Assembly: GCA_021324885.1 (NCBI GenBank)
Contig: JAJPIF010000002.1
Location: 1-64,000, forward strand
DNA from: Pseudomonadota bacterium
GTDB lineage: Bacteria; Desulfobacterota; Binatia; Binatales; Binataceae
DNA length: 64,000 bases
Direction of reading: 5' to 3'
The position numbers were made by a program, and so were the translations under genes. This document shows positions 1 to 10,656 of this stretch, in pieces (the first letter of the stretch is position 1; every line of letters begins with the position of its first letter). A model generated the notes under the pieces. The model had not been told where the DNA came from and searched no databases. It saw nothing but the letters and a program-made list of their open reading frames with translations.

Positions 1-2639
<2,639 letters not shown>

Positions 2640-2691
2640 CTTTGATTGTTTAGTTTACTAGCAGCAGCGCAAGCGTGAAAGGCGCTTTGCT

Positions 2692-3789
2692 TCAGCCGCC
2701 GCGGGCGAGAATCTCGCCCATCTTCGCCGGATCCGGCGGCCGTGTCCCGAAAATCCGCTCGCTCATCGCGGCCGATTCCATGCACAGGTAAACCGCCACT
2801 CCGGGCGCCTGGCTGCGGATTCTCTTTGAAACCGAATCGAACAGCCGCCCGCGCAGCGCCGTGAATGTGCGATAGCGTCCGTCGGGCGACAGCACCTCCT
2901 CGCCGGTCAGCATCGGATCGGCGGGAAAGCGCCGGCGCGCCGCCCTTCTCAATCCCGGTGTCATGCGCAGCCCGCCGACGCTGATAAATCTGATCTTCGA
3001 TGCGTTGACCGTCGCGAACAGCCGATCCAGCAGTTCGGCATAGTCGCGCTCCGCTTCGGGGTACGCGATCATCGGGTCCAGGTGGAACGCCACGCCGTAA
3101 CCCGCATCGGCCAGCCGCCGCGCCGCCTCCATTCGAGCTGCGGGCGGGGCGCTGCGATGCTCCGAGCTCGCGAAGACCGCGGGCGGCGACAGCGTCCAGG
3201 AGACCAGCACCTGACCCTTCGGATCGGCCGTGAGCAGATTGTCGATCTCGTCGGTCTTGGTTTTGAGCTCCAACACCGCGTTTCGCTGGCGCGAGAAATA
3301 ATCGACCAGATCCAGACTGAGGCCGGTCAGCCGGTCAAAGGCCAGCGAATCGGCCAGTTCACCGGTCCCGACCCGGAAATGGCGGCCGGGCGCCTTGCGT
3401 ATCAGTGCGTCGATTTCATCGAGCGCGTCGGCGTAATTGGCGTAGATCTGAAAGCCGGGGTTGTCGGCGACGTATTCCTGGAGAAAGCAGTAGGAGCAAT
3501 CCATCGGGCAGTTCGAGGCCAGTGTCAGCACCAGGTAGCCGCAGCACGCGAACTGGGCGGAGCCGGCGGGACAAGCCATCAGGAACGGCGCGCGCCGCCG
3601 CATCAGAATCAGCCGGCGCTTGCCGGCCGCGAACGGATCGGCTTGGCGCCGGTCGGGCTTCGCCGCCTCCCGTCCGTCGGCGACGTACTGAACCGCCACC
3701 CGCGAATCGAGCGCGTTCAGTACGCGGCGGGAAATCGGCGCGTCGCGAAATTCGTTTTCAATAAAAACCCGATCCAGATCAAATCTCAT
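2692..3789 (-). CDS. SPL-family radical SAM protein (spore photoproduct lyase-like)
   Basis: 365 residues. The radical SAM cluster motif is CPMDCSYC, with Cys at about 94, 98 and 101 (CX3CX2C), the spacing used by spore photoproduct lyase. The family reverses the UV spore photoproduct in DNA, or does related radical chemistry in non-spore-formers. In the segment after the cluster, where genuine SPL has a CTSD-type motif with its H-donor cysteine, this protein reads GTGELADSLAFD and has no cysteine. I therefore call it SPL-like rather than a proven lyase. Extra cysteines lie just before the cluster (C73, C82, C83). The start overlaps the upstream unknown gene by 11 nt, indicating translational coupling. 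Confidence 0.85.
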   Translation of the reverse strand: MRFDLDRVFIENEFRDAPISRRVLNALDSRVAVQYVADGREAAKPDRRQADPFAAGKRRLILMRRRAPFLMACPAGSAQFACCGYLVLTLASNCPMDCSYCFLQEYVADNPGFQIYANYADALDEIDALIRKAPGRHFRVGTGELADSLAFDRLTGLSLDLVDYFSRQRNAVLELKTKTDEIDNLLTADPKGQVLVSWTLSPPAVFASSEHRSAPPAARMEAARRLADAGYGVAFHLDPMIAYPEAERDYAELLDRLFATVNASKIRFISVGGLRMTPGLRRAARRRFPADPMLTGEEVLSPDGRYRTFTALRGRLFDSVSKRIRSQAPGVAVYLCMESAAMSERIFGTRPPDPAKMGEILARGG

Positions 3790-4324
3790 CCGAGCCGCCC
3801 AGTTTTTCGATCAGCGCTGCGATTTGCTGGCGGTTGTCAACCAAAGCCTGCAACAACTTGTCCAACTCACTCGCGCTGTGCGCCGTCAGCCGGACCATCA
3901 GCTCATCAGAGCTCAGGTCCTTGGGCAAGACCACGGTCAGGCCCCGAGGCAGGCGCATCGCGGCCACCGCGCTCTCCAGGTTCGCGCGCGCGCGAGCTAA
4001 TCGGGGATAGCGAAGCTCCCGCAGCTTTTCCATAAAGGCGCTGGCGCGCGCGGGCCGCGACCCCGCCCCGCAAATCGTCCTGCGCAACTCGTCGCGGGCG
4101 ACGATTTTCGCCGCGCCTTGCCCCTCGCGCACGCCGATTTCATCCAGCAGTTCGAGCATGTTGAGCATCTGGGCGGTGCGCAGCCGCAGTTCCCGCGCGA
4201 CCTCCAGGATCGCGAGCGCATCGGCGGGCTTCAGGGCAAGCCAGCGATCCGTTGCCGCCGCCGGCAGATGATGCTCGGCCGCCCATGCCTTGACTGCTCC
4301 GATATGAGCTGAATCGTCGCTCAC
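3779..4324 (-). CDS. Conserved-looking protein of unknown function, partner of SPL-like gene
   Basis: 181 residues from a GTG start at 4324 that overlaps the glycosyltransferase stop (GTGA). It ends 11 nt inside the SPL-like gene. The protein is soluble, mostly helical, Ala/Leu/Arg-rich, without signal peptide or membrane segment. A central block (FMEKLRELRYPRL..., then LPRGLTVVLPKDLSSDELMV) looks like a small folded domain after a helical N-terminus. The last third resembles a helical dimerisation tail. I do not recognise the family with certainty. Overlaps on both sides suggest that it works with, or is dosed with, the radical SAM protein. A longer ATG reading starting at 4369 exists but would run into the glycosyltransferase. 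Confidence 0.8.
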   Translation of the reverse strand: MSDDSAHIGAVKAWAAEHHLPAAATDRWLALKPADALAILEVARELRLRTAQMLNMLELLDEIGVREGQGAAKIVARDELRRTICGAGSRPARASAFMEKLRELRYPRLARARANLESAVAAMRLPRGLTVVLPKDLSSDELMVRLTAHSASELDKLLQALVDNRQQIAALIEKLGGSDEI

Positions 4325-5259
4325 GCCGCATCCACGTTGGTCGGCAAAGTTTCGAGTACGCCACCCCAATGGGCGGCCGACGGTTTTGGTCCGCCTTCAA
4401 GCCAAATCCGGGCGTTGTGGCCCAGGTTCGAGTAGATGTCGAATTCCGCCATCCGTCCGCGGCGTTTGAGTCCGTTGCCGTAGATCGCGCATTTTTCCGC
4501 CAGCACCTGCGCAACCGCTTTTTCGCGCGCCGGCGTCAATTCGCAGCCGGCCAGCAGTTTGACCAGTGCGCGGATCCGGAAGCGATCGAGCGCCGGCCCG
4601 GCTGAAAGTTGATCCGGATGCCCGGCCCGGCGTGTAACCAGCGCCTCATCGAGCAGACCCACCGGATGAGCGCTCAGGATCCGCAGCCACAGGTCATAGT
4701 CTTCGCACGCCCGCATCCGTTCATCGAATCCGCCCATCTCTCGAAATAACGCCGCACTCATCATTGTAGCCGAGCAGCTGATCAGGCACACACGAAGCGA
4801 CGGTTCGAAAATATCTCCGGCGCGCTTTTGATGGCGCCGTCCCGGATTCATGCGGCGGCCATCGCGCATCCACACTTCCTGGGTCTGGACCAGCGGATAT
4901 TGCGGATGCGAGCGCATATAGGCAAGCTGGCGCCGCAGCTTGTCCGGCATCCACAAATCGTCGGAATCCAGAAAGGCGATATACGGCGCTGAAGCCAGCG
5001 CCGCCCCGCGATTGCGCGCCGCCGCCACGCCGCGCCGCGCCGTCCGCTCGAGCACGATCCGGCAGGCGGGCGGCGCCGTGGATAAAACTCGCGCCATCTC
5101 CCCGCATCGCAGGTCGTCGAAAGTGCCGTCGGTCGAGCCGTCGTCCACGACGATCAGCTCCCAAGCGGCTTGCGTTTGCGCAATCACGGAATTGATCGCG
5201 TCGCACAGCATCCGGCGGCGATTGTAAGCCGGTATGACAACGCTGACCTCGGGATTCAT
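4321..5259 (-). CDS. Family 2 glycosyltransferase
   Basis: 312 residues from the ATG at 5259. Upstream in-frame starts exist, but the GT-A fold begins right here (VSVVIPAYNRR). Seen: the nucleotide-binding VVDDGSTDGT, the DxD-like SDDLW after the GAALASAPYIAFLDSDD segment, and the acceptor-side EDYDLWLRI typical of GT2 enzymes that transfer sugars to surface glycans or lipids. No membrane segment, so cytoplasmic or peripheral. First gene of a minus-strand run followed by the unknown protein, the SPL-like gene and secA. It is divergent from hisH, with about 125 nt between starts. The sugar substrate cannot be read from sequence. Confidence 0.9.
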   Translation of the reverse strand: MNPEVSVVIPAYNRRRMLCDAINSVIAQTQAAWELIVVDDGSTDGTFDDLRCGEMARVLSTAPPACRIVLERTARRGVAAARNRGAALASAPYIAFLDSDDLWMPDKLRRQLAYMRSHPQYPLVQTQEVWMRDGRRMNPGRRHQKRAGDIFEPSLRVCLISCSATMMSAALFREMGGFDERMRACEDYDLWLRILSAHPVGLLDEALVTRRAGHPDQLSAGPALDRFRIRALVKLLAGCELTPAREKAVAQVLAEKCAIYGNGLKRRGRMAEFDIYSNLGHNARIWLEGGPKPSAAHWGGVLETLPTNVDAA

Positions 5260-5384
5260 CGGCGGTTGGGCGCGAGGTGTCGTCAGCGAAATATAGCCGC
5301 CGCAACCGACTCTCGCCATCCGGGCTTGGCCTATGCGTTCGGCGCACGCGCCGTGGTATCTTGGTCGCAACGGGATAACGCCAG

Positions 5385-5999
5385 ATGATTGCGATTGTCG
5401 ATTACCGGGCCGGCAACCTGACCAGCGTGGCCAGCGCGCTGCAGCACCTGGGCCATCGATGCGTGATCACCGACCGCGCCGACCAAATCTGCGCGGCCGA
5501 CCGCGTTATCCTGCCCGGGGTCGGTGCCGCGGGCGCAACGATGGACAACCTGCGCCGCCTCGAACTGGACTGGGTGCTGCGCGACCGCGTAATCGCGGCT
5601 GGCAAGCCCTTTTTGGGCATCTGTATCGGGATCCAGATCCTGATGGATCGCAGCGCGGAGGACGACGCGCGATGCCTGGGCGCAGTTGCCGGTGAGGTAA
5701 AGCGCTTTCCCGCCACGGTTGACGGCCGGCCGTTGAAGGTCCCGCAGATTGGCTGGAACAAGGTGCATCAGGTGCGCCCGCATCCGGTTTTCACCGGCGT
5801 GCCCGACCACAGCCATTTCTATTTCGTCAATTCGTATTACCCCGTTCCGGCCGATTCTTCGGTGGTAATCGCCACGGCGGAACATGGGATAGTGTTCTGC
5901 GCCGCGCTGGCCCGCGGCAATCTGGTCGCCACGCAGTTCCATCTGGAGAAAAGCGGCGCGGCGGGACTGCGCGTGCTGGACAATTTCTGCAGGCTCTGA
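5385..5999 (+). CDS. hisH: Imidazole glycerol phosphate synthase, glutamine amidotransferase subunit
   Basis: 204 residues. HisH hydrolyses glutamine and channels ammonia to HisF in histidine/AICAR synthesis. The class I amidotransferase triad is visible: nucleophile Cys80 in LGICIGIQ, and His186/Glu188 in QFHLEKSG (most relatives read FHPEKS). The oxyanion-strand region GVGAAGATMDNL is present, and length matches the family. The stop is followed 6 nt later by hisF, so the two subunits are co-translated. No other his genes are in the window. Confidence 0.95.
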   Translation: MIAIVDYRAGNLTSVASALQHLGHRCVITDRADQICAADRVILPGVGAAGATMDNLRRLELDWVLRDRVIAAGKPFLGICIGIQILMDRSAEDDARCLGAVAGEVKRFPATVDGRPLKVPQIGWNKVHQVRPHPVFTGVPDHSHFYFVNSYYPVPADSSVVIATAEHGIVFCAALARGNLVATQFHLEKSGAAGLRVLDNFCRL

Positions 6000-6005
6000 G
6001 CGGAC

Positions 6006-6794
6006 ATGCTTTGCAAACGTATCATCCCCTGCCTTGACGTGCGCGCCGGCAAGGTGACCAAGGGCATCGAATTCCAGGACAACGTCGATGTCGGCGACCC
6101 GGTCGCGATGGCCCGCGCCTACTACGAGCAGGGCGCCGACGAACTGGTTTTCTATGACATTACGGCATCCAACGAGCGGCGCGGCATCATGATCGACGTG
6201 GTGCGCGCGGTCGCGCGCGAGATCTTCATTCCCTTCAGCGTCGGCGGCGGCTTGCGCACGCTGGAGGACATGCGCGCGGTGCTGCTGGCGGGCGCCGAAA
6301 AAGTCTCGATCGATTCCGGCGCCGTGCGCAACCCGGAAATCATCACCCAGGGTGCGCGCGCATTTGGCAGCCAATGTATTGTCCTGTCGATGCAGGTGAA
6401 AAAGACCGGGGCGCGGCCGCAGGTCCCCTCGGGTTACGAGGTCGTGATCGACGGCGGCCGCTTGTTTACCGGCAAGGACGCGATCGCATGGGCGCGGGAA
6501 GGGGAACGGCTGGGCGCGGGCGAATTGTGCATCAACTCGATCGACCGCGACGGCACCAATTTGGGCTTCGAACTCGACCTGACCGGGACCATCAGTCGCG
6601 CCGTTTCCATTCCGGTGATCGCGTCGGGCGGCGCGGGCACGCCCGAGCATCTGCGTCAGGCCTTCCTCGAAGCCGGTGCCGACGCCGCGATCGTCGCCTC
6701 GATGGTCCATTACGGGCGCTACCCAATCCCCCTGATAAAGCGCTATTTACACGAGCACGGCGTCGAAGTGCGAAACGGCGCCGGGTCGGAGTAA
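6006..6794 (+). CDS. hisF: Imidazole glycerol phosphate synthase cyclase subunit, with Gln at catalytic position 130
   Basis: 262 residues, a (beta/alpha)8 barrel that uses HisH-derived ammonia to make IGP and AICAR. Asp11 (CLDVRAG), the phosphate loops ([24 protein letters not shown]) and SIDRDGT are all present. Position 130, where the well-studied Thermotoga HisF has catalytic Asp (AIDAK), reads SMQVK here, so the residue is Gln. Numbering is identical up to that point, with no gaps needed. Either this is a subfamily that uses another base, or the enzyme has a changed role. Followed by the lumazine synthase-like gene after 6 nt. Confidence 0.92.
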   Translation: MLCKRIIPCLDVRAGKVTKGIEFQDNVDVGDPVAMARAYYEQGADELVFYDITASNERRGIMIDVVRAVAREIFIPFSVGGGLRTLEDMRAVLLAGAEKVSIDSGAVRNPEIITQGARAFGSQCIVLSMQVKKTGARPQVPSGYEVVIDGGRLFTGKDAIAWAREGERLGAGELCINSIDRDGTNLGFELDLTGTISRAVSIPVIASGGAGTPEHLRQAFLEAGADAAIVASMVHYGRYPIPLIKRYLHEHGVEVRNGAGSE

Positions 6795-6800
6795 AGCGCA

Positions 6801-7235
6801 ATGGCCGGAAAGGAGCGCGACGTGAAACTGGGGTTGGTGGCCGCAGATTTCAATTTCGACGTGACCTCGCTGATGCTGGAGCGGGCGCGCCGCCATGCCG
6901 AGTTCCTCGGCGCCGAGGCGATGGTTGTTCACGTGCCGGGGGTCTTCGACATGCCCGCGGTAATCAAAAAACTGCTCGCCCGCAAGGACATCGACGGCGT
7001 GGTGCTGATCGGCGCGGTGATCAAAGGCGACACGCAGCACGACGAAGTGATCATGCATGCGACCGCGCAGGCGGCCTCGCAACTGGCCGCGCAAACCGGC
7101 AAGCCGGTGGGCTTCGGCGTAACCGGTCCGGGCATGACGCGCGAACAGGCGGTCGATCGCATCGACAACGCGCGCAACGCGGTCGAATCGGTGGTGCGCC
7201 TGCTGCAAACTCTGAAGCAAATCGACTCGGCATAA
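6801..7235 (+). CDS. ribH: 6,7-dimethyl-8-ribityllumazine synthase, archaeal-like type
   Basis: 144 residues from ATG 6801. A GTG at 6822 preceded by AGGAG at good spacing would give 137 residues and is equally possible. The family condenses the ribityl-aminouracil with dihydroxybutanone phosphate in riboflavin synthesis. Seen: substrate loop DFNFDVTS, GAVIKGDTQHDE with the general-acid His, and PVGFGVTGPGMTREQA. The SGPGMT/HDE wording is what I associate with archaeal lumazine synthases; classical bacterial RibH reads HYDYV and LTTDT. No rib neighbours are visible. It sits as third gene after hisH-hisF, an unusual place for it. Confidence 0.85.
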   Translation: MAGKERDVKLGLVAADFNFDVTSLMLERARRHAEFLGAEAMVVHVPGVFDMPAVIKKLLARKDIDGVVLIGAVIKGDTQHDEVIMHATAQAASQLAAQTGKPVGFGVTGPGMTREQAVDRIDNARNAVESVVRLLQTLKQIDSA

Positions 7236-7327
7236 AGCGCTGGCGCAGCCACCGGTTGAAAATCGCGCCGCTTCTCCACGCAAAGTTGCGGCCGCGGCGA
7301 GATCGTTTTTGCGCGCCTGTCGTTCTT

Positions 7328-7597
7328 TCAGGGAGTCGGATACGCGTAGGTGGTAACGACCTCCTTACGCGTCACGCGGCCGTTGCTGGTAGTGGTAGTG
7401 GTAGTCTCCTTCACCACGGTTCCGTCGGGCTGGGTGGTGGTGGTCGTATTGCTGGTGGTCGAACTTGAACTGGTCGTTACCGGCGAAGGCGGGGCCACAA
7501 CCGGGGCAGGGTTGCTGTTGGAAGAGGAACAACCCGCGATCAGGCCACAAAGCACAAGCAGAGAAACTAATCCGGCAAATTTTCGAACTGCGCTCAT
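7328..7597 (-). CDS. Small Thr/Ser-rich lipoprotein of unknown function
   Basis: 89 residues from the ATG at 7597. A basic N-terminus and a hydrophobic stretch end in a lipobox (LIAGC, Cys23), so the protein is exported and lipidated. The mature part is low complexity: proline/serine-rich, then two threonine runs around QPDGTVVKE and SNGRVTRKE, which looks like a short duplicated unit. No enzymatic motif. An in-frame start at 7663 would put an implausible hydrophilic leader before the signal peptide. Convergent with ribH. Function unknown. Confidence 0.7.
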   Translation of the reverse strand: MSAVRKFAGLVSLLVLCGLIAGCSSSNSNPAPVVAPPSPVTTSSSSTTSNTTTTTQPDGTVVKETTTTTTSNGRVTRKEVVTTYAYPTP

Positions 7598-8284
7598 GCA
7601 ATTCAGGCTGCCGACGCGCAAGTCAGGCGTCAAGAGCCGTCGGATAAACCGCAGTAAGCTCAAACCGCCAATAGCCAGCGCTCATGGAAACGCGGCGGTG
7701 CCACCAGGAACACCCCCGGCACCGTCTATTGGAACGGCGAAACTGATGGTGGAGCAGGTCTTCGAATCGCCGCGCAGACCCCGAAAACTATACGCCAACT
7801 TGCCGGACATGTAAGTCCGCGCAGGCTCGCCCGCTATGCTCACATACGGTCACCAGCCCGCCGTTGATGCCATCGCCGCGCTGGAACGGCTGCAAAAGCC
7901 CTAAGAGGCCGAGCGCCGAGATCTTGCCCGTACAAGTACGATAAATCAGCGATTCGCGACCAAAGCCAACTCGAAAAGCCACCAGACAAAAAGACGACGC
8001 AGGGCCTCTTTTATCATTCGTTCGCAATGGATGACGTCCGGAGAGCCCGCCTAAGGTTCGCAGCCAGCGCTATTTTCTCGCTCCCGGCACCAGGTGGATC
8101 GTCAGACTAACCGCGCGATCCCCCGGTTTGGCAGCGCCACCGGTTGGTGCATACTGTTCAAAGTCGGCGAACGCTCTCCCTTGAGCGCCCACGAATCAGC
8201 GCCCACGAAGTGGCCCGAGGCGGTGTCCCTTGAGCTGAGCCGCTAGGGCGAAGCAGATGCGCTTTGACCAGATTGCCCCGGCTT
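7598..8284. other. Gene-free stretch of about 0.7 kb
   Basis: I see no convincing gene on either strand. Short open frames have no start-site signal or protein-like composition. It lies at the 3' end of the phage-type replication cassette and may be decayed accessory DNA. The only structure noted is a 12-bp direct repeat at 8184-8209. Confidence 0.5.
8184..8209. repeat. 12-bp direct repeat
   Basis: AGCGCCCACGAA occurs at 8184-8195 and again at 8198-8209, period 14 nt. It lies about 75 nt beyond the end of the replication cassette. It could be an iteron or att remnant, or chance. Confidence 0.4.
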
Positions 8285-8851
8285 TCAAGCGCAGCCGTTA
8301 AGGCCTCCGACTTTTGCGCATTCGGCTCTCTGGTTCCACGGCGCGCTCAAACGCCGCCTGAGTTGTGCGATTTTTTCCCGCATCTGATCGGCACTGACAC
8401 CAAACAGGGAGCAGCATAACTCAAACTCGATCGGCGCCCCCGGATCGCCGGCGAACCAGCTTTCCGCCACCTGACGGGCTTCGCGCCGCCGCTGGGCCAC
8501 GTCCAGGTTCGGCGAGGGCTTGAATGAGTCCACGTACTCGACGACTGCGCTGAGCAGCACCGCCCGCAGCAGTCCGAATTCCGGAAGATCCTCCGGTTCC
8601 GATTTCAACTGGATCGGCAGCATTACCTCGGGCGTGACCAGCTTGGATAGCGCCTCGACCGCCCGCATCATCGCCTGGGAATCCCACGGCGCCGCCTGTC
8701 GGCGCGGCCGGCCCCTTTTTGCTCCTGCCCGTCGGCTGCGGCTCTTACGGCGCCCGCCCGGCCTCGTTTCAGGCTGTTGGGATCTTTCCGCCTCCGCTGC
8801 GCTCAACCATCCACTGACCGCATTTGCTTTCTGCCCTTTGCTCCATTCCAT
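8285..8851 (-). CDS. Unknown basic protein with AT-hook-like motif, third gene of replication cassette
   Basis: 188 residues. The N-terminal 60 residues are very Arg/Lys-rich and contain KRGRPRR, whose RGRP core resembles an AT-hook. The remainder is helical (VEALSKLVTPEVMLP..., REARQVAESWFAG) and ends in a segment that could be a helix-turn-helix (ELCCSLFGVSADQMREKIAQL). Its ATG overlaps the stop of the loader gene (TAATG), and an AGGGGGAG ribosome site precedes it. A nucleic-acid-binding role in the phage-type replication operon is a reasonable inference. The family is not recognised. Confidence 0.7.
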   Translation of the reverse strand: MEWSKGQKANAVSGWLSAAEAERSQQPETRPGGRRKSRSRRAGAKRGRPRRQAAPWDSQAMMRAVEALSKLVTPEVMLPIQLKSEPEDLPEFGLLRAVLLSAVVEYVDSFKPSPNLDVAQRRREARQVAESWFAGDPGAPIEFELCCSLFGVSADQMREKIAQLRRRLSAPWNQRAECAKVGGLNGCA

Positions 8852-9417
8852 TAAAACTCCCCCTGCATCCGGCTCGTTGCGGATGCCCTTTCGCGTCGCT
8901 GATTAATTGGCAAAGAGGATGGGCGGATTTCCTGGCCCAGTTCGGCTGGCACCGCCCGGCTCAGCTCCTCCACCCGGCGCACGATTGCCCGCTGCTGAAA
9001 GGCTTCGAACAGGCGGAAGAAATGGGCGCGGGTGGCTTCGACATTGCTGTTGGTGCACAACTCGGCCCAGTTCATTGCCGCCACCGTTCGGGCCAGGGCG
9101 GCATTGGTAAACCGCGGCTGGCGATAAAACCCATGGCTGCGAACGGCTGCAGCCACCTCGGCCCATGCTTCCTCCGCGCTGACCTCCACCTCGCCTCGCG
9201 CCAGCGTGAGGCGAGCCGCCTCATGGCAAATCGAACCCACCGAAGGCGCGAACTCCCGTGGTGTGCGAATAATCCTGAGCACCGCCTCTTCAACCAGTCT
9301 TGCGTCCAACGGGGTCAGCAACCGTTCGTACAATTGCATCGTCGTTTCGCTGGGTTTCCAGGCCGGATAGGCCGCCACCAGCAAAGTGGTGATGCGTCTG
9401 CTCTCGACTTCCGTCAT
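8851..9417 (-). CDS. Phage-type replicative helicase loader/inhibitor-like protein
   Basis: 188 residues from ATG 9417, preceded by GGGAGGGAG at good distance. The N-terminal half (LLVAAYPAWKPSETTMQLY, then LTPLDARLVEEAVLRIIRT and a FAPSVGSIC segment) follows the pattern of G39P/DnaI-like N-terminal domains. There a helical unit reads AAYP...W...L...L...A..A....I......PP...I. Such phage proteins bind DnaB-type helicase and help load it. The C-terminus is helical with no ATPase motif, so it resembles the loader/inhibitor class rather than AAA+ DnaC. Its first 128 nt overlap, out of frame, the end of the initiator gene upstream. Confidence 0.65.
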   Translation of the reverse strand: MTEVESRRITTLLVAAYPAWKPSETTMQLYERLLTPLDARLVEEAVLRIIRTPREFAPSVGSICHEAARLTLARGEVEVSAEEAWAEVAAAVRSHGFYRQPRFTNAALARTVAAMNWAELCTNSNVEATRAHFFRLFEAFQQRAIVRRVEELSRAVPAELGQEIRPSSLPINQRRERASATSRMQGEF

Positions 9418-10195
9418 GTTCTCCCTCCCGACGCTCGCGTTCGCTGGCTTCCCGCAGGCGGCGCAGCGCCACCTGCATCGCGGCTTCACCGGGCGAGGCG
9501 CGCGCCCGGTTTGAGCCGGCAAAGCGCAGCGCATTGCGGCACCGTCCGCGCCATGCCGCGCGCCAGTCGGCGTAGCGCCGATCGTGCGCCGCACAGTCAT
9601 CGCGCCACGCTTCGAATTCCGCCTCCGGGTCGATTCCCAGACCAGCCGCGAAGCGGCGCATCTCTTCGTCCAGGCCGAAACCTGACGGCCATCTCCGCTC
9701 GGGCCGTTTGCCCTTGTGCGCCGCTGAAATCGGCTCACCGTTTGGCGGCTCGCGCCGTTGGTCCTGCTCGCACGACGAGGCGCACTCGCCTGTGGCAGCG
9801 CCCTGATCCTCCCTTTGGGAGCTTTTATCGGATTGAGACTTTTCCCAGCTCAGATCAGAGTCAGAGACAGAGCACGTATCGGTCTGAGCGCACTGTGCTG
9901 GCGCGCTGCTAGCGGCAGGTTCCGGAATCAGGAAACCCGAGGCCAGCAGGGCGTCAAAGTCAAGCGGCTCGGACGCGCACAGTTCATGCGCAAGCCATTC
10001 CGGGTCATCCGGAATCCGGTTGTCCAGGCGCGCGGCCAACGCGAACAGCCCGATGAGGTGGGCTTTGACGGCATCGGGCAGGCGAAAGAAGGCGCGGTCG
10101 CGCCACAGTCCGCCGTAAAGCCTGATCCACGGCGGATTGCGATCCTTGTAATGCTGAAAGCGTTCAAAATTGCGAATCCGAAAAAATCTGGCCAT
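9290..10195 (-). CDS. Phage-type replication initiator (O-like, winged-helix N-terminus)
   Basis: 301 residues from ATG 10195. The first 90 residues (FERFQHYKDRNPPWIRLYGG, then RLPDAVKAHLIGLFALAARLDNRIP) match the pattern of phage replication-initiation/replisome-organiser N-terminal domains. After this comes a Ser/Gln/Asp-rich linker (residues about 95-155) and a helical C-terminal part (FAAGLGIDPEAEFEAWRDDC..., WRAAWRGRCRNALRF), common in phage O-like proteins. No primase or helicase motif. The last 43 codons overlap the loader gene in another frame and read as low complexity. Next to a tRNA-Gly and without a visible integrase: probably a prophage remnant or domesticated cassette. Confidence 0.7.
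   Translation of the reverse strand: MARFFRIRNFERFQHYKDRNPPWIRLYGGLWRDRAFFRLPDAVKAHLIGLFALAARLDNRIPDDPEWLAHELCASEPLDFDALLASGFLIPEPAASSAPAQCAQTDTCSVSDSDLSWEKSQSDKSSQREDQGAATGECASSCEQDQRREPPNGEPISAAHKGKRPERRWPSGFGLDEEMRRFAAGLGIDPEAEFEAWRDDCAAHDRRYADWRAAWRGRCRNALRFAGSNRARASPGEAAMQVALRRLREASERERREGEHDGSREQTHHHFAGGGLSGLETQRNDDAIVRTVADPVGRKTG
9850..9872. repeat. Purine-rich short tandem repeats inside initiator gene
   Basis: A run of about four units of TCAGAG-like sequence (TCAGA, TCAGAG, TCAGAG, ACAGAG) lies in the part encoding the Ser/Asp-rich linker, next to a locally A/T-richer stretch. In lambda-like phages the origin iterons lie in the same part of the initiator gene, so this is a candidate origin. 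It could equally reflect low-complexity coding. Confidence 0.35.
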
Positions 10196-10326
10196 CGAAG
10201 CCCCCGGCACCCGCCCAGAGCCACGCAATCGCAAAGCGAACCACGCGGACGGCGAAAAAAGAACCTTGGTTGCGAACATGGTCACCCGACTCGGCGCAGT
10301 GCCGCAGCCGCGCATCCCGGAAAATC

Positions 10327-10344
10327 GCCACAATGATGCCACAA
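10327..10344. repeat. GCCACAA direct repeat, 11-bp period, upstream of initiator gene
   Basis: Two copies of GCCACAA (10327-10333 and 10338-10344) sit about 135 nt upstream of the initiator start, one helical turn apart. They could bind a regulator or initiator. Only two copies, so weak. Confidence 0.3.
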
Positions 10345-10421
10345 AGCAGCACCGCCGGGCTCGGACAGAGCGCTCGCCCCCTATCAAAAACCCAAGGTAA
10401 AGTGGGAGAAAAATCGCGAAA

Positions 10422-10493
<72 letters not shown>

Positions 10494-10504
10494 TTGCTCA
10501 GATG

Positions 10505-10533
10505 AGTTTAGGAAGGCCCTTTTGGTCTGTCAA
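10505..10533 (-). promoter_or_regulatory. Sigma70-type promoter of tRNA-Gly
   Basis: Read on the minus strand: a perfect TTGACA (528-533 of the 10-kb block), exactly 17 nt spacer, then TAAACT as -10, followed 11 nt later by the first base of the tRNA. Position and spacing fit a strong stable-RNA promoter. Confidence 0.8.
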
Positions 10534-10656
10534 ATCACAGGGTGGCTTCGGCCTTTCTCATGCCCTTCGCGTTGTTTGGATTGATTTGGATTGGCTAGAT
10601 CTAGGAAAGCGTGGAATGCGGGGCTTGCTATGGCACGAGCAGCGACCGGAAACGAG

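Noticed and set aside
5331-6710. 459-residue minus-strand frame
   Set aside because: Antisense to hisH and hisF, which are unmistakable.
7788-8027. 79-residue minus-strand frame in the gap after ribH
   Set aside because: No ribosome site or protein-like pattern.
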